Shown here one piece after another: positions 7,762-15,356 of a stretch of DNA of 24,033 bases. Source of the DNA: an uncultured Eubacterium sp. (GTDB taxonomy: Bacteria > Bacillota > Clostridia > Peptostreptococcales > Anaerovoracaceae); assembly GCA_900542385.1 (NCBI GenBank), contig UQNP01000013.1:1-24033 (forward strand), given 5' to 3'. Both the position numbers and the translations under genes were made by a program. Below the pieces are notes generated by a model, which did not search any database, was not told where the DNA came from, and worked only from the letters and a program-made list of their open reading frames with translations. Position 1 is the stretch's first letter. The number at the start of each line of letters is the position of its first letter.

Positions 7762-8802
7762 ATGAAAGACTTTCAAATTTCAGGCAATGAAGCGATAAAA
7801 AGAATAGATATATCGGAAATAGATGATTTTTCCATAGGTCATGCTCATGATGAGAAAGGGCTGACCGGCTGTACGGTGATAATATGCAACAAGAACGATA
7901 ACTTCGTATCAGGCATGGATGTGCGGGGAGGTCTTCCGGGAACGAGAAATACCGACCTTATGTCTCCTATGAACGATCCTCAGTGCTGCGACGCCATACT
8001 TTTGTCCGGAGGCAGTTATTACGGGATGGAAGCGGCCTCAGGAGTAGAAAAATATCTGGAAGAGCGTGATATGGGCGCGGAAGTGCGCGGGATAAGGATC
8101 CCGGCTGTAGCTGAGGCGATCATATTCGATCTCGCGCTGGGAGATTCCAAAAGCCGGCCGGATGCTGAGATGGGATACAGAGCGTGTTTAAATGCAGAGA
8201 ATAAGCTGCCTTGGAAGGATGGTAATACAGGCGCAGGTATGGGTGCAAGCGTAGGAAAGCTGGCAGGCATGGAGAGAGCTGTAAAAGGAGGGCTTGGTTC
8301 ATGCTGCATAAAAGCAGGGGATCTTTATGTGGGAGCTGTAGTTGCCGTTAATGCGGTAGGAAATATAGTTGATCCCTACAGCGGAAGAATACTTGCAGGC
8401 TCACTTAGTGAAGATAAGAGGGATTTCGTTGATATTGAAGACATAATAATAAGAAATTATGCGGATACGGAAAAAGCAGGTATCCAAAACGACGGAGGAA
8501 ATACGACTATAGGAACTGTGCTGACCAATGCAAAGATAAGCAAAGCGCAGGCTGCGAAGATATCATCGCTGGCTCACGATGGCCTTGCGCGGATGATACG
8601 TCCCGTCCATACCATGAGCGATGGAGATACTATATTCACCGTTGCGGCGGGCAAAGTCGAAGCAGAGCTTTTGGTGCTTGAAGTCATGACGGTAAAAGCT
8701 GTTGAGCAGGCGATCGCCAGCGCAGTGTCATGTGCCAGAGGAAAAGGAGGACTCCCGTGTGCTGAAGATATAGCTGCGATGTCTTTGAGAGAAATATCGT
8801 GA
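7762..8802 (+). CDS. P1-family peptidase (DmpA/NylC-like N-terminal-nucleophile hydrolase)
   Basis: A 346-residue member of the self-cleaving peptidase S58/P1 family, which includes beta-aminopeptidases, L-aminopeptidase/D-esterases and the nylon-oligomer hydrolase NylC. Visible family signatures are GMDVRGGLPGTRNTDL (51-66), the NTGAGMGASVGKLAG stretch (155-169) and GGNTTIGTVLTNA (245-257). The last suggests autocleavage between Asn247 and Thr248, leaving Thr248 as nucleophile as in NylC, rather than the Gly-Ser or Asn-Ser junction of DmpA/BapA. The HTMSDGDTIF motif near the C-terminus is also typical. It lies 20 bp after the symporter and 21 bp before an amidohydrolase in the sigma-54 operon. 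A cytoplasmic amide or beta-peptide hydrolase acting on the imported substrate is inferred. Confidence 0.9.
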   Translation: MKDFQISGNEAIKRIDISEIDDFSIGHAHDEKGLTGCTVIICNKNDNFVSGMDVRGGLPGTRNTDLMSPMNDPQCCDAILLSGGSYYGMEAASGVEKYLEERDMGAEVRGIRIPAVAEAIIFDLALGDSKSRPDAEMGYRACLNAENKLPWKDGNTGAGMGASVGKLAGMERAVKGGLGSCCIKAGDLYVGAVVAVNAVGNIVDPYSGRILAGSLSEDKRDFVDIEDIIIRNYADTEKAGIQNDGGNTTIGTVLTNAKISKAQAAKISSLAHDGLARMIRPVHTMSDGDTIFTVAAGKVEAELLVLEVMTVKAVEQAIASAVSCARGKGGLPCAEDIAAMSLREIS

Positions 8803-8823
8803 TCGGAAAAGGAGGCTGTCGTT

Positions 8824-10449
8824 TTGAAGATAAAGGATCATGCTGATGTGATATTTTTGAACGGAAATGTCATCACGGCGAATGAAAGCAATGAAACCGC
8901 ACAGGCTGTAGCGGTAAAGGACAATGTTATAGTTTACTGCGGGGAGGAAAACGGTGCGCGTGAACTGGCCGGCAAAGATACAGAGATAATAGATGCCGAA
9001 GGCCGTACAATAATGCCGGGATTCACAGACAGTCATATACATTTCTGCTCGCTTGGGCTTAAAAAGGGACCGATAATAGATATAAACTATGAAAATGTCA
9101 GATCCGTCAAGGGGATAACGGAGATGATAAGAAAAGCTGCGGCGCGTAAAAAGCCGGGAGAATGGATAGTTCTTTCCGGATATGATCATAACAAGCTGGA
9201 CGAAAAAAGACATCCTTCTATTGAAGAACTTGACGAAGCAGCGCCGGATAATCCGGTAAGATGTATCAGGTGCTGCGCCCATATGGGTGTATACAATTCA
9301 GCTGCGCTTAAGATCGGTGGTATATCGGACCCTCTGGAATACGGAGAAGGAGAAGTAGTGAGCGAAAACGGTAAACTTACCGGATTGTTGAAAGAGAATG
9401 CTCATATGTATATGGGAAGCTTTGTGAAGTTTACAGAGGAAGAACTTAAGGAAGGTATACGTCTTGCTGATGAAGATATGGCAAGATATGGCATAACATC
9501 GGTATGTGATGCCGGAGGCGATGGTGTTGATGCATGGCCTGTCATGAGAAAGATGGCGGACTCGGGAGAGATAAACACCAGGATAAGGTGCATGATATTT
9601 GATCTTGCGGGAAAAGAAGGCAACAAAAAAGCGATAGATGATTTTCTTAGCGGGGGATATGAGACCTTTGGCGAAAGCAATTCTTTTGGTGCAAGAGCGG
9701 TAAAAATAATGATAGATGGCAGCAGCAGCGGACCGTCTTCTGCCACAAGACAGCCGTATTCTCACGATAAGGATCTCAAAGGGATACTTGTATGGGAACA
9801 GGATGAAATAGATGAAGTGGTTGAAAAAGTGCATAATGCGGGATTCCAGATGACTGCTCATGCTGTAGGAGATAAAGCCGTCGAAATGATCTTGAATGCT
9901 ATTGAAAAAGCTCAGAGAGCCCATCCAAGGGAAGGTGCAAGACATCGTATAGAACACTGCGGGATAGTGGATGAAGAGCTGATAGAAAGGTTGAAGCGGC
10001 TTGAGATGATACCTGTTGCAAATCCGGGCTTCATAGAAAGAAACGGAAAGGACTACAACAGATTTTACGGAGAGAGAGTTGATTATATGTTCCCTCTCAG
10101 GAGGTTTTTGGATAAAGGGATCGTTACGGCGATAGGTTCCGATGCACCCGTAGTCCCTGAAAATCCGATGAATGGTCTTTACGGAGCTTTGACGAGAAAG
10201 GACGGATTTACAGGTGAGGCGGTAGGTGAGTGTCAGAAAATATCTCTTCTGGAAGCAGTAAAGATGTATACTTACAATGGTGCTTATGCGTGTTTTGATG
10301 AAAAATCACGAGGAAGTATCGAGGAAGGAAAACTGGCGGATATAATAATGCTTTCGGAGGATATTATGAAAATCCCTGCGGAAGATATACGGAATGTTGA
10401 ACCTGTACTGACGATGACAGACGGAAAGATAGTTTATCGCAAACTCTGA
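8824..10449 (+). CDS. YtcJ-like metal-dependent amidohydrolase
   Basis: A 541-residue amidohydrolase-3 family enzyme. It has the metal-binding HxH in PGFTDSHIHF (His71, His73), the internal motifs TAHAVGDKAVE and HRIEHCGIVDEE, and the late metal aspartate in IGSDAPVVPENP, on a TIM barrel flanked by a small beta-sandwich. Members hydrolyse amides, carbamates or related C-N bonds; this substrate is unknown. The start is TTG at 8824, 8 nt after AAAAGGAGG, and no ATG in frame has a comparable ribosome site. It is the last gene of the sigma-54 operon and is followed by a terminator. With the P1 peptidase it suggests two successive hydrolytic steps on an imported amide. Confidence 0.88.
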   Translation: MKIKDHADVIFLNGNVITANESNETAQAVAVKDNVIVYCGEENGARELAGKDTEIIDAEGRTIMPGFTDSHIHFCSLGLKKGPIIDINYENVRSVKGITEMIRKAAARKKPGEWIVLSGYDHNKLDEKRHPSIEELDEAAPDNPVRCIRCCAHMGVYNSAALKIGGISDPLEYGEGEVVSENGKLTGLLKENAHMYMGSFVKFTEEELKEGIRLADEDMARYGITSVCDAGGDGVDAWPVMRKMADSGEINTRIRCMIFDLAGKEGNKKAIDDFLSGGYETFGESNSFGARAVKIMIDGSSSGPSSATRQPYSHDKDLKGILVWEQDEIDEVVEKVHNAGFQMTAHAVGDKAVEMILNAIEKAQRAHPREGARHRIEHCGIVDEELIERLKRLEMIPVANPGFIERNGKDYNRFYGERVDYMFPLRRFLDKGIVTAIGSDAPVVPENPMNGLYGALTRKDGFTGEAVGECQKISLLEAVKMYTYNGAYACFDEKSRGSIEEGKLADIIMLSEDIMKIPAEDIRNVEPVLTMTDGKIVYRKL

Positions 10450-10465
10450 TATTTAGTATTAAAAG

Positions 10466-10504
10466 ATGCCTCGATCTTTTTCAGGTAGGGATCGAGGCAT
10501 TTTT
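10466..10504. terminator. bidirectional terminator between convergent operons
   Basis: A perfect 11-bp stem, ATGCCTCGATC (10466-10476) with GATCGAGGCAT (10490-10500), is followed by five T on the + strand. On the - strand the stem is followed by CTTTTAA. It separates the amidohydrolase from the convergent dlt-like operon, whose last stop codon is only 7 bp away. Confidence 0.9.
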
Positions 10505-10507
10505 ACA

Positions 10508-11689
10508 TTATTTGCTTTTTTGACTTTGACTTGCTATTTTATTGTGAAAGTTATTGTAGTCGCTGTTCCATCGTTCTTTGTCTTTTGCCGATATTTTAGA
10601 AGGAGTCATTCCTATTTCGCTTGTCAGCTTGTTTGCTATATCGTCAGTTACCTTTTTCGCGCCGGAATAGTTAAGATGATTGCCGCCGTCGGTAGAATCG
10701 GTTTTCCAGTTGAATCCTTTTGGAAAATCAGTGTTGTAATCGTAATAAGTTAGATCATATTTGTCGGCCAGATCCTGTATTGCTTTATGTTTTCCGCTGC
10801 TCCATGTGTTTGCAGAAGGAACGGTCATAAGAACGAGACGTATATCGTTCTGTTTACAGGTATCGGCTATCACTTTAAATTGACGTTCCGTTTGCGTATC
10901 TATTGCTGTCGGGATCTCGCGATCTTTTTTCATATAACTTTTTCCTCCTTCATACGCCTTGACCTTATCGGAATATGCCATTCCTTTGTTGAAAAACGTA
11001 TATTTTCTCAGTGGGTCAAAGAAGTTTGAAAGCTTGAGATTGCAGTAATTGTCATGATATTTGATGAGCGGATATTTGTAGTTCACAGCAGCTATCAGAG
11101 CGTTGTCTCCATGCTTTGCGTAATGTTGTATTTTATTGAACATATCTGAGCATTTGGAAAATAGGGAGTTTATCTTATCAGCAAAGGAAAAAGTAGCGGA
11201 ATTGTCTGTTGATCTGTTTTGTATCCTTCTTCCGTGTGGTGACATATCTGCTTTATGAGTGCTGCTATCCATATGCGAGATTGCTGCGGAAGCTTTACTC
11301 AGAACAGGATTCTTTTCTGAAAACATACAGTCGGTTTCCAGGGCTATGATTTTTGGCTTCTGGTATTTTAGGATATCTTTTATATCTTTGTTTACTTTGC
11401 TGAATTTTTTCCCCGGCTCTCCTGCTATTGCAGAGGTGATGCCGGTGGAATGGTACAGGTCCACGGGAGAGACACCTCTGTATATGTCGCTGTTTCCTAT
11501 GAACATAACGTCGATCGTACCTTTTGGCTCTCCTCTGTATGCTTTGGAAATGCGTGATTCCATACCGTCTTCGTTTTCACTTCCTGAGGGTATGAATCCC
11601 TGGGAGAGAAAAGCGAAGAGGAGAGCAAAGATGACTGTGAAAACAGTTGCTCTTAATATTTTTTTTAGTTTATCATATGGTTTTTGCAT
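10508..11689 (-). CDS. DltD-like SGNH-fold envelope acyl-transfer protein
   Basis: A 393-residue protein with one N-terminal membrane anchor (about 10-32) and an extracellular SGNH-hydrolase-like domain. The block I motif is FIGNSD (Ser67 as probable nucleophile), and the Asp/His pair is in DGGNHLNYSG (Asp334, His338), matching the Ser-Asp-His layout of DltD. DltD acts outside the membrane in moving the acyl group onto the polymer. The start follows AGAGGTG, 23 nt after the MBOAT gene, and it is the last gene of the four-gene operon. Overall similarity to classical DltD looks low, so the acceptor may not be lipoteichoic acid. Confidence 0.75.
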   Translation of the reverse strand: MQKPYDKLKKILRATVFTVIFALLFAFLSQGFIPSGSENEDGMESRISKAYRGEPKGTIDVMFIGNSDIYRGVSPVDLYHSTGITSAIAGEPGKKFSKVNKDIKDILKYQKPKIIALETDCMFSEKNPVLSKASAAISHMDSSTHKADMSPHGRRIQNRSTDNSATFSFADKINSLFSKCSDMFNKIQHYAKHGDNALIAAVNYKYPLIKYHDNYCNLKLSNFFDPLRKYTFFNKGMAYSDKVKAYEGGKSYMKKDREIPTAIDTQTERQFKVIADTCKQNDIRLVLMTVPSANTWSSGKHKAIQDLADKYDLTYYDYNTDFPKGFNWKTDSTDGGNHLNYSGAKKVTDDIANKLTSEIGMTPSKISAKDKERWNSDYNNFHNKIASQSQKSK

Positions 11690-11712
11690 ATATGTTCACC
11701 TCTTGGATCAAA

Positions 11713-13302
11713 TTAAAATTCTCCGTATATAAGCGACATATTGTCATATGCACCTCCGTAGGCGCCTAAGATTATTACAGAAAACAGCAGACACAGATAA
11801 AGCAGCCATCTTACCGGGAGTTTTTGTTTGCCCAGCATAGCTTTTATCGATATGCCTTTTTCCTGCACAAAGGACACGGCAAGAAGAAGAAAAACTGCGG
11901 CAGCAAGGATAACGATATCACGCAGATGTGTGCTTCCATTCAGGATAGAACCGTCAAAGAGTTCGGAAATTTTCTGCTTTGTCAGTATCGAAGTGAATAT
12001 GTCCCATGCTTTCGTAAGACTTTCTGCGCGGAATATAAGCATACCGAAGCATACTGCAATACATGTCCTGAGTATTGAAAATATGTGATACGGCCGTGAG
12101 CTGCGGTTTATGTTCAGTGATGTTATTACTCTATCGGACAGCGGAGCTGCAATTCTTCCTCCCATCATCAGTATATAGTAATATAGACCGTAAAATATGA
12201 ATTTCCAGCTTGCTCCATGCCACATACCGTTTATGAACCATACGAAAAACAGTGCATATGCTCCGGGCAGAAAAACTGTTATATGTTCGTTCCATCCCTT
12301 TTTTCTTACAGATTCGTTGATACGTTTGAAGTGTTCTGAGAGACTTACGGGATAAAAAACATAGTTTTTCAGCCATTGTCCTAAAGTTATATGCCATCTT
12401 TGCCAGAAATCCGTGATTGATACTGAGAAAAAGGGCCTTTTGAAATTTTCTGAGATGCGTATGCCGAACATATTTGACACACCGCATACCATATCCATAC
12501 ATCCTGAAAATTCGGCGTATAGCTGAATGGTATAAAGTATAACGGCAAAAGCAAGTGCACTGCCGCCAAATGATCCGTGGTCTGCGAATATGGTATTTAC
12601 TATGAGACCTGCTCTGTCCGCGATTACGAATTTTTTGAAGAGTCCCCATGTGAAGCGTATACCGCCGTTTTTGATCATTTCATAGTTTATGTAATGAGGC
12701 TCTCTGAACTGTGAGCACAGTTTTTTGTAATTATCGAAAGGCCCTTCTGTTATGTGCGGGAAATAACAGAGATACAGCAGGAGCATAAATGGATTTTTTT
12801 CAGCTTTTACCGTACCCCTGAAAACATCGGTCATATATCCTATTCCCATAAGAGTGTAATATGAAATACCTAACGGCATTAACATTTTCATGAAAGGAAT
12901 AGTTTGATGCTGACCGAAAAGTCCTGTAATATCATTTATCAATGAGCCGAAAAAATTAAAATATTTTATGCCCAGAAGCATCGAAAGCACACATATTACA
13001 GCAATAGTGAGAACAGCTTTTTTTCTGCGCCTGACTTTTTTCTTTAGAGCTTTTCTTTTGCTTTTCTCAATGTTTTTTTTGACTGCGGCAAATGAATCAT
13101 CAAAATGCTGAAGCATTAAAGCTGCGATGTATATTATGGCGCATGCAGCCAGCAGGAATATGATCCTGGAGCCGCACGCCAGTGTAAAAAAGGCGGCAGA
13201 TGCTGCTAAAAGCACTGTCCACTGTAATTTTTTCGGCACGATAAAATATACGATTCCCGTGAACATGGTGAAGACAAGGAATGTTATGGTTGGATAGTTC
13301 AT
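11713..13302 (-). CDS. MBOAT-family membrane O-acyltransferase (DltB/AlgI-like)
   Basis: A polytopic membrane protein of 529 residues with about 11-12 hydrophobic segments. The MBOAT signature DFWQRWHITLGQWL (298-311) carries His304, and the catalytic second histidine is His362 in NGMWHGASW. Such proteins carry an acyl group from a cytoplasmic donor, here probably the carrier protein encoded just upstream, across the membrane to an outer hydroxyl. At 529 residues it is longer than typical DltB (about 400) and nearer AlgI-type acetyltransferases. Part of the extra length is a very lysine/arginine-rich segment at 75-95 between helices. The start is 7 nt after AAGGAG. Confidence 0.88.
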   Translation of the reverse strand: MNYPTITFLVFTMFTGIVYFIVPKKLQWTVLLAASAAFFTLACGSRIIFLLAACAIIYIAALMLQHFDDSFAAVKKNIEKSKRKALKKKVRRRKKAVLTIAVICVLSMLLGIKYFNFFGSLINDITGLFGQHQTIPFMKMLMPLGISYYTLMGIGYMTDVFRGTVKAEKNPFMLLLYLCYFPHITEGPFDNYKKLCSQFREPHYINYEMIKNGGIRFTWGLFKKFVIADRAGLIVNTIFADHGSFGGSALAFAVILYTIQLYAEFSGCMDMVCGVSNMFGIRISENFKRPFFSVSITDFWQRWHITLGQWLKNYVFYPVSLSEHFKRINESVRKKGWNEHITVFLPGAYALFFVWFINGMWHGASWKFIFYGLYYYILMMGGRIAAPLSDRVITSLNINRSSRPYHIFSILRTCIAVCFGMLIFRAESLTKAWDIFTSILTKQKISELFDGSILNGSTHLRDIVILAAAVFLLLAVSFVQEKGISIKAMLGKQKLPVRWLLYLCLLFSVIILGAYGGAYDNMSLIYGEF

Positions 13303-13340
13303 GTCGATTTGTCTCCTTGTAAGTTATGCGGAAGAAACGT

Positions 13341-13574
13341 CTATATATCTTCGTCCTGAAGTCTTTCTATCATTTTCATCATACCATTGAGAGAATTGAA
13401 ATTTTCAGGGATGATATCGGTGACTTTTATGTCTACATCGAATTCATCACTTATTTCGGAAGCGAGCATGACTATGTCCATGGAAGAAAGAAGTCCCGAA
13501 TCGAAAATATCATCTCTTCCTTCAAAGACAGCGCCTGGTTTTATCTTGTTAAGTATATCCATAAGTTCTTTCAT
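13341..13574 (-). CDS. acyl carrier protein (DltC-like)
   Basis: A 77-residue acidic, helical carrier protein. The phosphopantetheine site is in SGLLSSMDIV, where Ser31 aligns with the modified serine of the LLDS motif of DltC; the preceding conserved Asp is Ser here. It would hold the activated acyl group as a thioester made by the ligase 52 nt upstream and pass it to the MBOAT protein encoded 38 nt downstream. The start follows GAGGT. A fatty-acid ACP is unlikely given the operon and the SSM variant, but the acyl group itself is not identifiable. Confidence 0.85.
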   Translation of the reverse strand: MKELMDILNKIKPGAVFEGRDDIFDSGLLSSMDIVMLASEISDEFDVDIKVTDIIPENFNSLNGMMKMIERLQDEDI

Positions 13575-13626
13575 TTTGTTACCTCACTTTATTTTTTGAT
13601 TTTGAATTTTGATTTTATTGTTTGCG

Positions 13627-15132
13627 TTATATCCAGGATACGCGCCCCAGCATAGAGCGATCTATTTTTCCGTTGGAGTTAAGAGGCATGAAATCCACTC
13701 TTATCACCTTGTCGGGATACATATATTCCGGCAGTTTTTTGCATGCGGCTGATTTGATCTTGCTTTCATCTTTTTCGCGTCCTTCATATATCAGGATTAT
13801 CTTTTCTTTTTTCTGCTCATATACAGCAGCGGCGGATATAACGCCACAGAGGGAATTGGCTGCCGTTTCGATTTCTCCGAGTTCGATACGATAGCCCATT
13901 CTTTTGATTTGAAAATCTCTGCGGTTTATATATATGAATTCCCCTTTTTCATTCAGCCTTGCTATATCGCCTGTACGATAAACTTTTTCAGGGTATTTAT
14001 CGTTCAATGGATTTTGAATAAATGCGGATACGGTTTTTTCGTCATCGTTATAGTACCCGTCTGCGAGAAACGATCCTCTGACCATCATTTCTCCTTCTTC
14101 ACCTGGAAGGGCAGGGGTGCCGTCATCTTTTATAAGCATTACATCGCAGTTGTCGCATGATCTTCCGATAGGTATTGCTTCATCGTCGGAAAAATCTCTG
14201 TCTACCACATAGAATGTGCATATGTCTGTGGTCTCTGTCGGGCCGAAAAGATTGGCGAAAGTGCAGTGCGGCAGATATTTTTTCCAGTAGTTAAGGTATT
14301 TTGATGGCATCACTTCTCCTGCAAAAAGTACGGTCTGGATGTATTGCGGAGCGATGTATTCGAATAGATTCCAGTTGAAAGCTATGCCAAGTGCGGAAGG
14401 AACCCAGTAAAGAGTGTTGATTTTTCTGTCGTTGATGTATTCGATCAGTTTCACTGGAAATGAAAAATATTCCTTAGGTATGATGTTGTATGTGCCGCCG
14501 CATTTCACGGTAGAAAAAAGATCGGTTACTGACATTGAAAAATGAAGAGGCGTCTGTGCACCGAAAGAAGTTTTTTCATTGAATGAAAACTCTGTCGTTG
14601 CCCATTGTATATAATTGATGACGCTTCTGTGTGAAAGAACAGCTCCTTTAGGGATTCCTGACGAGCCGCTTGTAAAGAGTACATATAAAGTGTCAGTATC
14701 AACCATGCTTTTACGTCTTTGGGTTATGAAATTTTCGTCAATATCATTTGTCACAGCATCATCGTATCTGATGATCTCAGCATTTTGGAAGATACCACTG
14801 ATGTGTTCTTCTGCTTTTGAGTCGGTTATTACAGCCTTTGGGGAAAGCTGCTTGGATATGATCTCAAGTCTGCTTTTTGGAGAATTTATATCAGCTATGG
14901 TATAGAAGCAGCCTGCGTAAACAGCTGCAAACATTGCTTCTATGCATTTGACGCTGCGTTCTGTTGCAATGATCACAGGACTGTTTTTTTCAATGTTTTT
15001 AAGTGAAACTGCTATTCTTTTTGCATTTTCTGTCAATGATGCAAAGGATACTTTTCTTTTGCTGTCGGTGAAACCGATCTTATCAGGATACTTTTTTGCA
15101 GTGTTTTCAAGGTATTCAAGGATGTTTTTCAT
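13627..15132 (-). CDS. DltA-like adenylating ligase with altered substrate pocket
   Basis: A 501-residue ANL-superfamily enzyme expected to activate a carboxylic acid with ATP and load the neighbouring carrier protein. Adenylation motifs are LFTSGSSGIPKGA (152-164), FGPTETT (296-302), YRTGDIARL (385-393), the hinge/A8 region RRDFQIKRMGYRIELGEIE (404-422) and NSNGKIDR with the catalytic Lys489. Aligned by eye to B. subtilis/B. cereus DltA, the amino-group-binding Asp of FSFDLSVMD is Ser199 (FSMSVTD), and the Cys that contacts the D-alanine side chain (PSFVQMC) is Ala251 (PSALGIA). The organisation is DltA-like, but D-alanine is doubtful as substrate. The start follows AAGGAGGAGG. It is the first gene of the operon, about 110 nt downstream of the poly-G promoter. 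Confidence 0.85.
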   Translation of the reverse strand: MKNILEYLENTAKKYPDKIGFTDSKRKVSFASLTENAKRIAVSLKNIEKNSPVIIATERSVKCIEAMFAAVYAGCFYTIADINSPKSRLEIISKQLSPKAVITDSKAEEHISGIFQNAEIIRYDDAVTNDIDENFITQRRKSMVDTDTLYVLFTSGSSGIPKGAVLSHRSVINYIQWATTEFSFNEKTSFGAQTPLHFSMSVTDLFSTVKCGGTYNIIPKEYFSFPVKLIEYINDRKINTLYWVPSALGIAFNWNLFEYIAPQYIQTVLFAGEVMPSKYLNYWKKYLPHCTFANLFGPTETTDICTFYVVDRDFSDDEAIPIGRSCDNCDVMLIKDDGTPALPGEEGEMMVRGSFLADGYYNDDEKTVSAFIQNPLNDKYPEKVYRTGDIARLNEKGEFIYINRRDFQIKRMGYRIELGEIETAANSLCGVISAAAVYEQKKEKIILIYEGREKDESKIKSAACKKLPEYMYPDKVIRVDFMPLNSNGKIDRSMLGRVSWI

Positions 15133-15242
15133 GTTGCCTCCTCCTTATTGCCTCTGTTTATCTCTGTGTGTTATCGTCGTGTTTCATTATGGGAAAATCT
15201 TTATTAAATATAAAGCCGTGAAAGCTTTAAAAAATCATTAAG

Positions 15243-15269
15243 ATTATATTATGGGGGGGGTACTGTCAA
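15243..15269 (-). promoter_or_regulatory. sigma-70 promoter of the dlt-like operon with a poly-G/C spacer
   Basis: Read on the - strand, a perfect TTGACA (15269-15264) is followed by a perfect TATAAT (15248-15243). The spacer (15263-15249) is only 15 bp and contains eight consecutive C (G8 on the + strand, 15253-15260). Optimal spacing is 17 bp. The only -10-like alternative at 17 bp is TAATCT, which matches three of six positions. A change in tract length would therefore change promoter strength. A 6-bp stem (TAAAGC/GCTTTA, 15211-15229) is in the leader. Confidence 0.75.
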
Positions 15270-15281
15270 GTATATAAAAAA

Positions 15282-15295
15282 CAAACGTAAGTTCG
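15282..15295. promoter_or_regulatory. candidate LexA/DinR box 1
   Basis: CAAACGTAAGTTCG agrees with the Bacillota SOS-box consensus CGAACRNRYGTTYG at 12 of 14 positions. Its centre is 22 bp from that of box 2, about two helical turns. It lies just upstream of both divergent promoters. Confidence 0.45.
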
Positions 15296-15302
15296 ATTGA
15301 TA

Positions 15303-15331
15303 TTGAACATATGTTTGCGGTGTGATAGAAT
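15303..15331 (+). promoter_or_regulatory. promoter of the radical SAM repair operon, overlapping LexA/DinR box 2
   Basis: TTGAAC (15303-15308) and TAGAAT (15326-15331) are 17 bp apart, with a TG one base before the -10 (extended -10). The sequence TGAACATATGTTTG (15304-15317) covers the -35 and the adjoining spacer. It agrees with the consensus CGAACRNRYGTTYG at 13 of 14 positions, so bound LexA should block this promoter. Confidence 0.6.
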
Positions 15332-15356
15332 AAGGATGGGAAGCGGGGGATGCGTT

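Noticed and set aside
15211..15229. Riboswitch in the leader of the dlt-like operon
   Set aside because: Only a single 6-bp hairpin is visible in a leader of about 100 nt. No known aptamer pattern or terminator/antiterminator pair was recognised.
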